Shown here piece after piece: positions 47,205 through 57,800 of a stretch of 64,000 nt of DNA. Below the pieces are notes generated by a model, which searched no databases, was not told where the DNA came from, and saw only the letters and a program-made list of their open reading frames with translations. The translations under genes and the position numbers were made by a program. The stretch is from Eupeodes corollae (Eukaryota > Arthropoda > Insecta > Diptera > Syrphidae), in the NCBI RefSeq assembly GCF_945859685.1, contig NC_079147.1, forward strand, positions 168,375,174-168,439,173. Reading direction: 5' to 3'. The number at the start of each line of letters is the position of its first letter. The stretch's first letter is position 1.

Positions 47205-49938
47205 GCATTCACAAAGCTAGTTGAATATTGGGCAGGTTCAGGCGACATAAGGGACTTGAAAGAAAGGCAAGTTTCTAGTATCTGATTGGCCAGCTGCCAA
47301 AAATTTGCATTCCAATCAAGGCAACTCCATTGGAAATTTTACTGGAAAGTTAGGCAAGAAAAATCTCCCTTACTATCAAGTCAAGTCTAGTTAATATTTT
47401 GTGTAAAAAGGTTCCTTGCCAATTTGGAAAAGAAATAAGAAATATTTCTTTACAATACAAATCGTGATGGACTTTTAGCTTGCCTTATGAATGTTTTATA
47501 GTCAATAATGTTTTTGTTAGTATTTGTACTATGAACTTAAAGTAGAGGTTTGTGAAGTAAAATTCTGAATTTGAAACTCATGACACTTGGAAAACTAAAT
47601 AGTTGCCTTGGTCAAAATTCACGTTCAAAGGATGAAGTTGACCGCAAATGAAGTCCCTTGTGTTGTCTGAACCTGCCCATCAATGGCGGTTTCAGAGGGG
47701 GGGGGTCGTAGGGGTCATGACCCCTCCCTAGGAGATAATTTGTTTGCTTTTTCGTAGGAATTCCCTTTATATCAAAACAACATTTGTATTTTACTTCCTT
47801 AAACTTTGTTACTAAAAGTACCTACTACTTTTAGCTTAGGACTGGACCAAGAACATAAAATGAAATTCATCAACTTTTGGCCTACTGACGATCCAGGGGG
47901 GTCATATGAGCCATAAAGCTTATACAGTTAAGTTGCATAAGTAAAGATTTCATCTATAAATTTATTTATAATTTAACGACATTCACCAAAAAGTGGTTAG
48001 CCTACAAAAACAACTAAAACTTTTGTTTTCACTAAATTTAGAACTTGAAAAAATTTTAAGTAATGCTTTAAATTATTTTCATGAAAATTGTTTCTAAGAA
48101 AAAGAGCAAATATTTAGGTTCTTAAGAAGAAACCTTGAATAAGAAATCATCAATTTTATATTAAGTTGCCTTTAAATTCCTTAAACTAGCCTTCAATTTT
48201 ATTATTAAATTTGTTGGACACACATAAATAGTGAACATTGAAGTGATTTTAATTGCGACACATAGGAACTATATGGTATGTTTTGCAATAGTAAACAATT
48301 TGAACTAAAGCTTTTGATCAAATATGACATTACGACGGTATAGAAGTCGAAAAAAGTGGGTATACCCCCATTCCGTCCGTCTGTCTGTCTTTCCTGGCTC
48401 CTACAGTCCAAACAATTGTGTTGATTGAAATTATTAATTAATTATTAATTTTAGCCGATTAGCGTGAGGCGTTTTTTCTCATTTTATTAATACGAAAAAT
48501 AACATCAGTCCCCATACAATTTTGTTGGTTAAAACTTTTTCTAAATTTTGTATTCTTAATTTGGCTTGTTTCTACAAGAAAAACATATTTTGGTATTGCT
48601 CCAGAAGAGTACCCCTCAAGAACCTTTGTTATGTTTTTAAATTTTTCCAAGAACTAATAGACCGACTTCAATAATCTTTTCTTTCTGTGCAAGCTCTTTT
48701 TGATGATCAAATATTTAAATTGTTCATGATTTTTTTATGATCAAAAATGTATTTTTTTTATTTTTAAAAATATTAATTTTGTTTGACGAAATTTAAATGT
48801 AAAATGTACATGTATTTAGTGCTTACCAAAAATATTTTTAAGAAAAATTTAAAATGATATAGTAAATATTTTTAAACAGACTTTTTGTAAGAAATTAGCA
48901 TGTTCTAGCGACCCAGTCGTGCATTTTATTTATTTCAGAATTTATTTTCTGTTGAACAAAAAAAGATCTTAAAAGATTTTAAAAAATTAAATAAATGTAC
49001 TTTTGAAGTGAATTTGCTTTGGATACTCTAGAACTAATATTTAAACACGAATTTCAATAATATAAATGTCCCAAAAACAGCAAGAGTGACACTTTTGTTA
49101 AACTAAGGGCTAATTGAAAAACATAATAAACGGGTCATATTCATATCTATTGATATACAAGAGATTTGAAGTGAAAAGAAATTCTGAAACGTGTAATTTG
49201 TGAGTGCCACACAAACGTTTCTTCTCAACTTATTTCTTTACCTTAATTTTTTGTATTTAATCTTTAGAGCAATTATGTACTCAAAAGCACTTAAATAGTC
49301 AAATTCAAGAACCAAACATTTTTTTTTAAGTTGACTCCTTTAAGATCAAAATACGAGTAAGCAGCCTCATAGCGGTAGTAATAATAGACTCCCGAAAATT
49401 GAGTTCGAAAAAACTTCTTCAAAAAAGCCCGACATTTCATCATATCAAATGCTCTCTCATTTTCTGGATCTTTTAATTTTTTAGCGTTCTTAGCAGAAAT
49501 AGAAATGGATACATAAAACTTGTATTTTATTTTTGGAAAAAAGCTACATATGTTTCAAAAGAATTTCTTAAATTTCTGCGTGAAATGCAGCGAAACCCTC
49601 TTAACTATTGTGTTTTGGCATTTAAATATGGCATATTTAGAAAACTTTTGCAATCTGGGAATGTTTTCATATGTAGGGAGTCATACAAATTAAATGGTTA
49701 GACTATACTTTGCTGGACAACAGTGTTATAAAATAATTTGATTACTAAAGTTATCATTTTAGCAATTGAAATGTGTAAAGGTTAAGTTGTTGGACTCCTT
49801 TACAAAACATTAAAGAACATTTTTAAGCAAAGCTTAAAAACTTATCTAAGTGTGTGACCCCCCCCCCCCCACACCTGATGAAAAGTCTGGATCCGCCCTT
49901 GCTGCCTATTGACTACGTAGCCACTAGCTTTGTGAATG
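47205..49938. mobile_element. GGGCAGGTTCAG MITE family, copy b, split by a hAT element
   Basis: Inverted repeats with the core GGGCAGGTTCAG lie at 47230 and, inverted, ending 47678. Beyond the hAT insertion the right flank continues with ACTAGCTTTGTGAATG at 49922-49938, the inverse of CATTCACAAAGCTAGT at about 47206-47221, so the true inverted repeat is longer than the core. Without the hAT insertion the element is roughly 0.5 kb and non-coding. Confidence 0.65.
47681..49901. mobile_element. Non-coding hAT-like transposon with 15-bp inverted repeats
   Basis: Left end CAATGGCGGTTTCAG, right end (inverted) CAAGGGCGGATCCAG. The 8-bp flanks CTGCCCAT (47673-47680) and CTGCCTAT (49902-49909) differ by one base, as expected for an aged hAT-type target duplication. 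Near both ends are G/C homopolymer tracts next to GACCCC. In 2.2 kb no transposase could be read, so it is non-autonomous or fully decayed. A related right-end fragment lies at 63100-63475. Confidence 0.72.
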
Positions 49939-49939
49939 T

Positions 49940-50380
49940 GACCAATCATTAAGCAAAGTTAGGCTAGTTTCTAGTATCTGATTGGCCAGCTGCCAAAAAA
50001 TTACCTTCCAATTAAGGCAACTTTAACGGAAATTTGACTGGAAAGTAAGTCTAGAAAAATCTCACTACTTTTAGTCAACTTTCTTTTATCATCAAAATGA
50101 CAGTTGATCATGTTTTTTCATTCGACTGAAAGCTGAACTTTATTTCTCTATGATTTATGTATTATCTGCACAACTTCATTTTATGCTTCCTGTAAAAGGG
50201 TTCCTTGTCAATTTGGAAAAGAAATAAGTAATATTTCTTTACAATACAAAATTTCAAATCGTGATGGACTTCTGACTTGCCTGAGGAGTGTTTTGTACAA
50301 AATAATTATTTTGGTTCTCTTTGTAGTACGAACTTAAAGTAGAGGTTTGCGAAGTAAAGTTCTGAATTTGCATTTGAATT
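49940..50380 (+). mobile_element. GGGCAGGTTCAG MITE family, copy c (left end lost)
   Basis: Shares with copy b TAGTATCTGATTGGCCAGCT, CCAATTAAGGCAACT, TTCCTTGTCAATTTGGAAAA, AATATTTCTTTACAATAC and AACTTAAAGTAGAGGTTTG in the same order. Neither terminal GGTTCAG is present. Confidence 0.65.
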
Positions 50381-50840
50381 CGCACTAAAAACGTTGTTAC
50401 GGCATGTTCTTTCTTCAAAGCTTCAACATTCGGGCCAGACAACACGCAAAGGAGTGTGTGCTGAGATCTTCGCTGAGTTGAACCATCTACCCCATGTGGT
50501 CAACGAGCTCACTTGACCCTGATAAGTACACTTTTATTGTTCTATCTCGTCTAGACACATCTGACGGTTGTGTTATATTAGCAAATGTATCTAGTCAAAA
50601 CTCTCAAATTGATGAAGGCCGGCAACGCCCATATTCGACGGACCAAATTTTTACATGACCAAAAATTACCGCAAAAAATACTGCAATGTCCCAAATGCAC
50701 TACAAATGTATCGATTTATAATTCGTCAGATACTAACGTTAACAATTCTTATTAATATAATATATGTATACTTACAATTTAAAATCTTTAACTAGACTGT
50801 TGAAAAATATTAATTTGCAATTTACGACTAAAACTAAAGT
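50381..50840. other. No gene seen
   Basis: No similarity or repeat end recognised on either strand. Confidence 0.4.
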
Positions 50841-50845
50841 TTAAA

Positions 50846-52110
50846 CTACCAAGAACTGATGGTGATGAAATTAGTCCGTTTATTTTTCCAACAATAAAAC
50901 AAAACTGCAAGTACATACATCCTATGATTTGTCAAAGAAATAAGATGTATGAGAGAAAGTCTTTGTGAATAAGGCGGTAATGTTTGAATATCATGAAACC
51001 AAAGAAGGGATCGTAGACAAAAATGCAAAAATGTTTTCTGAATGGCTTCGAGTCTTGTGACGTGTACGGCCTAGTAAGGTAACCATACTGTACAAGCATA
51101 AGGACTGGTCTCACAAAACATAACATAACATAACTTAATAAAACCCAGAACTCTATTTGCTTTTTTAACTATGAAGTTAATATGTTCATTAAATGTTAGT
51201 TTAATAACTAAGACAACACCCAAGTAAAAAAATAAATAAACTCTACTTAAAGGACAAGAATCAAACATGTAACTAAAACAGATTGGAACTTTTTTGCGTG
51301 AAAACTCATGGTTTTACATTTGTCAACATTTAAAACAAGACGATTATTATTGCACCATTTGCTGAATAATATTAAGTCTTCTTGTAAGCTAAAAACAGTC
51401 AGATGTATTTAATTTTTTTTAAATGTTGATGTCATCATCATATATGTATTAGGACAGACGAATTTTGTATGGTCGAAACCAAGTCATTTATAAATAAAAC
51501 AAATAGAATAGGACCAAGGTGACTACCCTGGAGGACACCAGAATTCACAACAAATGAACTTGAACACTCATTACGAAATTTAACACTATAACGTCTATCT
51601 TGCAAATATGAGGAGATCCAGTTTATGAAACAGTTGTTAAAATCTTGCTTACATAGTTTTAGAAGTAATGTTTTATGACACAATTTGTCAAATGCCTTGC
51701 TGAAATCAGTAAAGATACAATCTACTTGTTTACGTTTTTCAAAAGCATCTAAACAAAAGGACGTAAAGTGAAACAGATTAGTAACAGTTGAAAGCTTTTT
51801 AACAAAACCATGCTGGTTTTCACAGATAATTGAACTACAGTGAAAAGAAAGAACTCTACATACGATTGAATCAAATAGTTTAGGTATCATAGATAGTTTA
51901 GCAATAGGTCGGTTGATCATTATTTTGTTTTTAGGACCTGTTTTATGTACTGGTATTAAGAAGGAGCTCTTCCAGATAAAAGGAAACAGCAAGTTACTTA
52001 AAGACGTGTTGAAAAGAACACATAACGGGTGTGTTAAATACGCAGCACATTTCTTTAAAATGGATGATGGTACACCGTCTGGACCAGGAGTAAAACATTC
52101 GTCAAGTTGA
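50846..52110 (-). pseudogene. Jockey/BS-like LINE fragment L
   Basis: The frame from 51992 to 51438 (184 codons) is an uninterrupted RT segment: FIWKSSFLIPVHKTGPKNK, INRPIAKLSMIPKLFDSIVC, NQHGFVKKLSTVTNL, DCIFTDFSKAFDKLCHKTLL (motif A), then SGVLQGSHLGPILFVLFIND (motif B). The YADD region is lost; further pieces (VYLFFYLGVVLVIKLTFNEHI at about 51250-51190, KANRVLGFIKLC, CTVWLPY) belong to the C-terminus. 5' and 3' ends undefined. Confidence 0.78.
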
Positions 52111-52414
52111 ATCAGTCATTAAGTTAGGGTACCCACATGTTCTTCTTACGATTAACGAATTTCTAAAAACTATCGATTATTTTTCAGGTTTAACTCAATT
52201 TTTGGTCATCATATAGGATGTTAGATTTGCCATTACAGTATTGAATGTAGAGATAGGATCGCTTGAACATCGTAGCAAAGTTTTTTGTCTCAACCCTCTT
52301 ACCTTTATTTTAACAGTTTATGCTCTAAAGAAATAGTCAGCTGCATTGTGGGGTACAAAAATATAAAGAAAGAAAAAAATAAATATAAATAATACATTGA
52401 AGCCTAAGTATTGT
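52111..52414. other. No gene seen
   Basis: AT-rich spacer between two LINE fragments of opposite orientation. Confidence 0.4.
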
Positions 52415-53540
52415 TTTCCCGATACTGAAAAAAGGAGACCCTCTTAGCTGCAACAACTATACAAAAATCAGTATCCTTAAAATCTCTTACAAAACCTTTG
52501 CTGCTGTAATATGTGACCGTCTAAAGCCCATCGTCAACAACCTAATAGGTTCTTATTAGTGTGGTTTTAGAACAGTATTGGTCCACAGTCGAATAAATAT
52601 ACACATTTAGGCAGATCCTAGAAAAAAAACCCAAGAATATCAATTGGATACTCATCATCCATTCATCGATTTCAAGGCCGCATATGAGCAAGTACAGAGA
52701 CGAGCTGTATAGAGCCATGTCTATTTTTGGCATCTTTGCCAAGCTTGTCCGTTTGCGCAGGATGGCCATGGAGAATTCGTGCTGCTGCATAAAGTTTTGA
52801 AACAACTTACAAAACCTTTCGATGTTAAAAGGGCTTAGAGAGGGTGATGGGATTTATTTAACACTTGAAATGATAGTGCAGAGCTTCCACGTCAACACTA
52901 GAGGCACTTTTTTCAAATTCTGTCTTATTACTGGCTTATGCTGATGACATTGACATAATCGGAAGAACTCAGCGTGATTTCACTGGGGCGTTTGAGAGTA
53001 TTAAGGTAGAGGCGAAAAAATGGGTTTAACGGTTAATTAGGGTAAAACAAAGTACATGCTGTCATCAAGAAAGCACCTCCCACGCCAACGCGACGTCTCG
53101 GTCAAAATGTCACCATCGACAGATGTAGCTTTGAGTAGTTAAGGATTCTTGATAACCGCTGTTTCTTTGGGCAACGAAAGAATTGAGTAGAGTAGCCCTC
53201 TCTCGAGCGACCAAAATATCACTATATAAGACCCTTATCATCCTCATACTGTTATACGGTCTAGAAGCATGGACTATGACAAAGCGGATGAAAACTTATT
53301 CGCTTGATCTACGATCCCGTATGCATAGGTGAGTGGAGGAAAAGATGGAACGAAAAGCTGTTTAACAGCGACATAGACTTAACCATTACAGAGCAGTAGA
53401 TAAAGACCGCTGGTCAGTGGAAAGTGACCTCACCCAACTTGAGTGCGCAACTGGAGACATCTAACTAGGGGCCAATCTAGATGGAGAAGTGTGTTGAGTG
53501 AGGCCCTAGTTTACAAAGAATCCTACCGCCACCCGAATTA
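52415..53540 (+). pseudogene. RTE-like LINE copy D, fragment in plus orientation
   Basis: Plus-strand counterpart of copies A-C. Begins in the RT (CCGATACTGAAAAAAGGAGA, matching the PILKKGDPLN region), runs through GTGTGGTTTTAGAACA, CTTATGCTGATGACATTGAC (YADD intact at the DNA level) near 52940, ATGCTGTCATCAAGAAAG, GTTATACGGTCTAGAAGCATG, CCCGTATGCATAGGTGAGTG, and ends GAGTGAGGCCCTAGTTTACA and CCGCCACCCGAATT near 53535. Many indels. This is the only RTE copy in this orientation; it lies just beyond the KCMF1 3' end. Confidence 0.78.
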
Positions 53541-53559
53541 ACTCACAGCTGGCACCTGA

Positions 53560-54866
53560 ATTAAACACAAATAAGCTTTTATATTTAATAATGTTTTATT
53601 TATAATTTGTTTTCACTTTTTCACGTTCATTTGCAGAAAATTTGTTAAATCACATTAATATTTTTTAAATTATTTTTTCTTTTGTTTACTTAAAAAAAAA
53701 AAAATATTTCAACGAAGAAATATTCATACAGAATTATAATTAAAGCCTTGTCTATACTTCTAAGCGAAACGAAATGTTCATCAAAAAACCACAATTGTTG
53801 TCAGAAACAATAGATTCCAAAGGTTCAATGCAACAGATCAAGGCAAACTGGCTTGAAATTGACATACATTTGTGAAATTTGAAAAAAAAAATGGTTTTAA
53901 TTTGAACTTTTCAAGGGTGAACACCATTGATGAATTTCGCTTCGCTTTTGTGTAATAACTGAAGACTGAAGAAACAAAAGCCTGATATGAAAACTGAACA
54001 TGGAGAATAGAAATCGAGAAGTAAGACGACAAACATTTTAATTTGCCTACAAAACATGAAAGATGTCTAAAAATACATATCAACATTCTATATTATTTTT
54101 TCTTTTTTTTGCAAGGTTCATCCATTTTATTCGCTTCTTAGTTGCTTCGTTATAATATATAAATACATATTCTTACACTTATTTGTAATAATAAAATATT
54201 AACTCATAAATACAATTTTTTAAATTTGTTTTCATTATTTTCTGTTTGTTGCTTGATTTTATTTTTTAGTTTTATTTTGTTAATATCTTTCTTTTTTGTA
54301 TTATTCACTTTTTGAGTTAGGGATAGAACGATGTAACAGAACGATTTCAAATGATTTCAGTTTACCATAAATCTAGTTCTCAATTTGTATGTTTGAATAG
54401 AAATAGAAAACCATTCAAAACTGAAGATATTCGTACAAACTTAGGAGAGATCACAAAAACAGAAGAAAACAAATAAAAATATTTAAAACAAACAACGGAA
54501 ATCAGTTTTCCTTCAACAATTTATAATAATTATTAAAACTTATAAAGTAGAACATTTTAATTTCATATTTGCATACCTAAGGTTTTGTTTTTTGTGTGAA
54601 ATGAAAATCAAAGTGGTCGTGAGGGATCACGTTAGTTTTAGGGGGAATTGATTTGTTCTTCATTTTAAGGGCGTAAACTGGGAAACAAAAAAACTATTTT
54701 TTTTTTAAATTTAATATTTTTCTTTTTTTCACATATTAGTTATCATTTAGTTAATTTGTAGTTTTTTTTGCGATTTTTCTTTCTTTTTTTTTCAAAATGT
54801 ATATCTTTTTAATAATAGTATAAGAAGTTTCAATAATAATAATAATAATATTAAATGAAAGCAGCA
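53560..54866 (-). other. Kcmf1: Candidate 3'UTR of KCMF1
   Basis: Extends downstream of the stop at 54867. AT-rich with many T-runs and an AATAAT microsatellite (54835-54851). Candidate polyadenylation signals on the minus strand (TTTATT on plus) occur at several places, the most distal near 53603. Real 3' end unknown. Confidence 0.4.
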
Positions 54867-57800
54867 CTACCTAGAATCTGGAATTTCATTTGAAGCAGAC
54901 ATTGAAGAGCTTGTTGTTTTCATTTCTCGCGTTGGCTTTTGCTGATTGGGACCCTGTTGCGGTTGGGTGCCGCCACCAGCACCACCACCCACGGCTACGG
55001 GTGGTGGTGGTGGACGGCCACGTCTTTCGAGGACCATTGTTGAGGCAGTGGCGAGGCCTTGGGTGCCACCTTTGCCTCCAGACGACGTTGGTTTCTTTTT
55101 AGAAACGGCGTTGTTTGAATTGTATGACGTCTGATGCTGGAGTGAGTATTCTTCGACAAAGTCCTCTGGACATGTCTGCTGCTGTTGGTCACGGTTCATT
55201 GTGTTGTTGTTCATGACAGTTTGTTCATCACTGGTTGTTTCATTACTTGCAATGGCTGCGTTACTATGTACAGTTGTAATGCCATCGCTGTCACTGCTGT
55301 GGGGTCTCTCTGATTGCGATTTGGCATTTTTGTGTTTACTAATGCTATTCCAATCTGAATCATGTTTAAAACTGGCCAGAGTGGAAAGAAGCATAGCCTG
55401 AACGTAAAGAGATCTAGAAAGATATTTTAAATTGTAATATTTGAAAAGTAATACGCTAGATTAGTGTTCTTACCGATCAGCACGATCCTTTTCAAGCCGT
55501 GCTAGTTCATCCTCACTCAATGTAGGAGTCATAAATTTGGAAAGCAAGAACTGAGAAGATTGACCACCACCATCAGATGTGTTTGTGTTGCCTGCACCAC
55601 TGCCATTAACAGCTGGCTGTAGAAATTGACATGACGACAAACCGAAATCGTTAACTGTCAACACAGATGTATTCAATGGTACTTCTCTGGTATTGAGCGC
55701 AGAACCACCGCTGCCACTTGTGCCACCCACATTTGACTGTGATTGTTGAATCGATGATGTGGTTGTGTTATTAACAGTCCATTCGGTGGCACGGCATCCA
55801 CCTGTACCGGCGCCACCGCCGCCGCTGCTGCTTGGAGTACCTGAACTACCATTGCCAATTTCTTGCATTGTTGCATTTGAACTGGATGAAGACACCATTG
55901 GGTGTGCTTGACGCCTTGGTAATCTTTCTAATTGTTGCCGAGAAGCCTAAACATTAAGCAAACACTATAGCAAAATTCCATTCAAATTTAATTGATTTAT
56001 GCTTGCTCTTACAATTACCTGCTGTCGTTCTAGTTGGATTTGCATCTGGAGCTGTTGTAATTGAGATGACTGTGAACCACTTCCACCACCACGACGGACA
56101 CCTGATAGTTGTGACAATAGCTCAGCAATCGGATCAACCGAATCACGACCAGATGGTGATAAAGCTGATAGGCCACTTGAAGAATTAACTAGCATATTTG
56201 ACCTACGAGATCGCGGTCCGCCTAATGTACGTCCTGGAATTCGACGTACCCCACCACCGTGACGAATTGCTGATGGCTCATCGTATTGTTTTGGTTAAGG
56301 AAAATAAATTCATGACTCGATAGAAAAAAAAATGGAGGCAAAATACATTTTTAGTATGTTATAACTTTCTACCGCCCAAGTAATGACAAAAACAATTATT
56401 AAAACAAAAAGCTTCTGAGTTGGCCTGAACTGACTTAGTTACTTCGTTAGGTATAAAGAAAAAAGTCGAGGGTGAATAATAAATATTGAAATAAATTACG
56501 ACACAAAATATGAAAATTGGAGAATTTCATATACTCTGGGAGGATCGTTCAGTTCTTAAGGCCGCTCACCTTTAAAATATTTCGTTCCTTGCACCTGCTT
56601 AGTACTCTTTAAAATAACCTTTAATTTCTTCTAGTATTTATGTACCTTGTTTGTAAGAACTATGATGCACCCACCATAGCCTCCCTTGAAAAACGACCAA
56701 TCACATGAACTAATTTCTTTGTTTTTCGATTTGTATGAAGAAAATCGTTCGCACAAACGATAATATTTGTTCTTTTTTCCTTACAGAACTAGAAAAATAT
56801 ACCAAACAACTTAAACAAGGTACATTTTTTAAACTTAGAAATTTTTCAGAAGATTTATAAAAACTCTTAATAGCTTTTCAGTTGTTATATAAAATCATCT
56901 GTTCGAAAAGTCGTGAGGCAAACGCTTAATTTGATGCTTGTGAGTTTCGTCGATAAGGTAAGCATCAATATCTTTTGTCCAACATCCTAAGCTTAAAGTA
57001 ATTTTGTGTAAATACAATAGTTAAATTCACAAAGTTAGATTTTAAAAGCAATGTTGGACTGGATTAAAACATGAAAGGACAATAGGCATTTTGGAACCCA
57101 ATCCAATAGGCATAAGTGTAGTATAATTTAATACTTTCGGAGAATAGAATAATGGCAATATTATCGTAAAAGAAGCAATGATTCCTGTGTTTTCGTGTTT
57201 TATCACTTATATGTAAGGATAAGACGAACCACCTCTCACAGCATCTTACCAAAATTTTCTTGAATAGCCAGATGTATTAAATAAACCCTAAAGCAAATTA
57301 ACCCTGTAATGCATAAATGTATAAATAGATTTTTAAGAAACTTTTTACCAAATCTTAAAACTGTAGTTATAGGGTACTGCTGAGGTAGGGGGGAAAGTAA
57401 TTAGTTATTAGTACAAGCATAGAGGATATAAAATCTGGAAAAGACAAACAAGTGTATTTATACTTTTACTTATAAAATCTCTTAAGATACAGCTAGTCGA
57501 GTCAAGCGCCATAGTAGACGTGAATGTGTTTCAAAATGCCGTCCTAATAAGCTACGATTCATCATTGAAACGGACAACCGCCCATACAAAAATGGTTTTT
57601 GAATAATAAATGAAAAAAAACGACAAATATTATCAATTTGGATCTACACTGGTTCTTAATTCAATACAAATGTGAGAATGGAAAGACTTTGAGAACAGAT
57701 CAAAGAGCATGTAATACGCATTGAATTTCCAATGTGCTTCAAATCGTTCATCATCGCCGATTTTTAAACAATTGAAAAAGATTGAAGAAAATATACTCTT

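Noticed and set aside
49858..49872. C-homopolymer as a regulatory tract
   Set aside because: Lies next to the end of a hAT-like element and mirrors the G-run at its other end; more simply part of that element.
54890..55401. Plus-strand open frames across KCMF1 exons
   Set aside because: Antisense shadows of the low-complexity Gly/Pro/Ser/Gln-rich coding exons.
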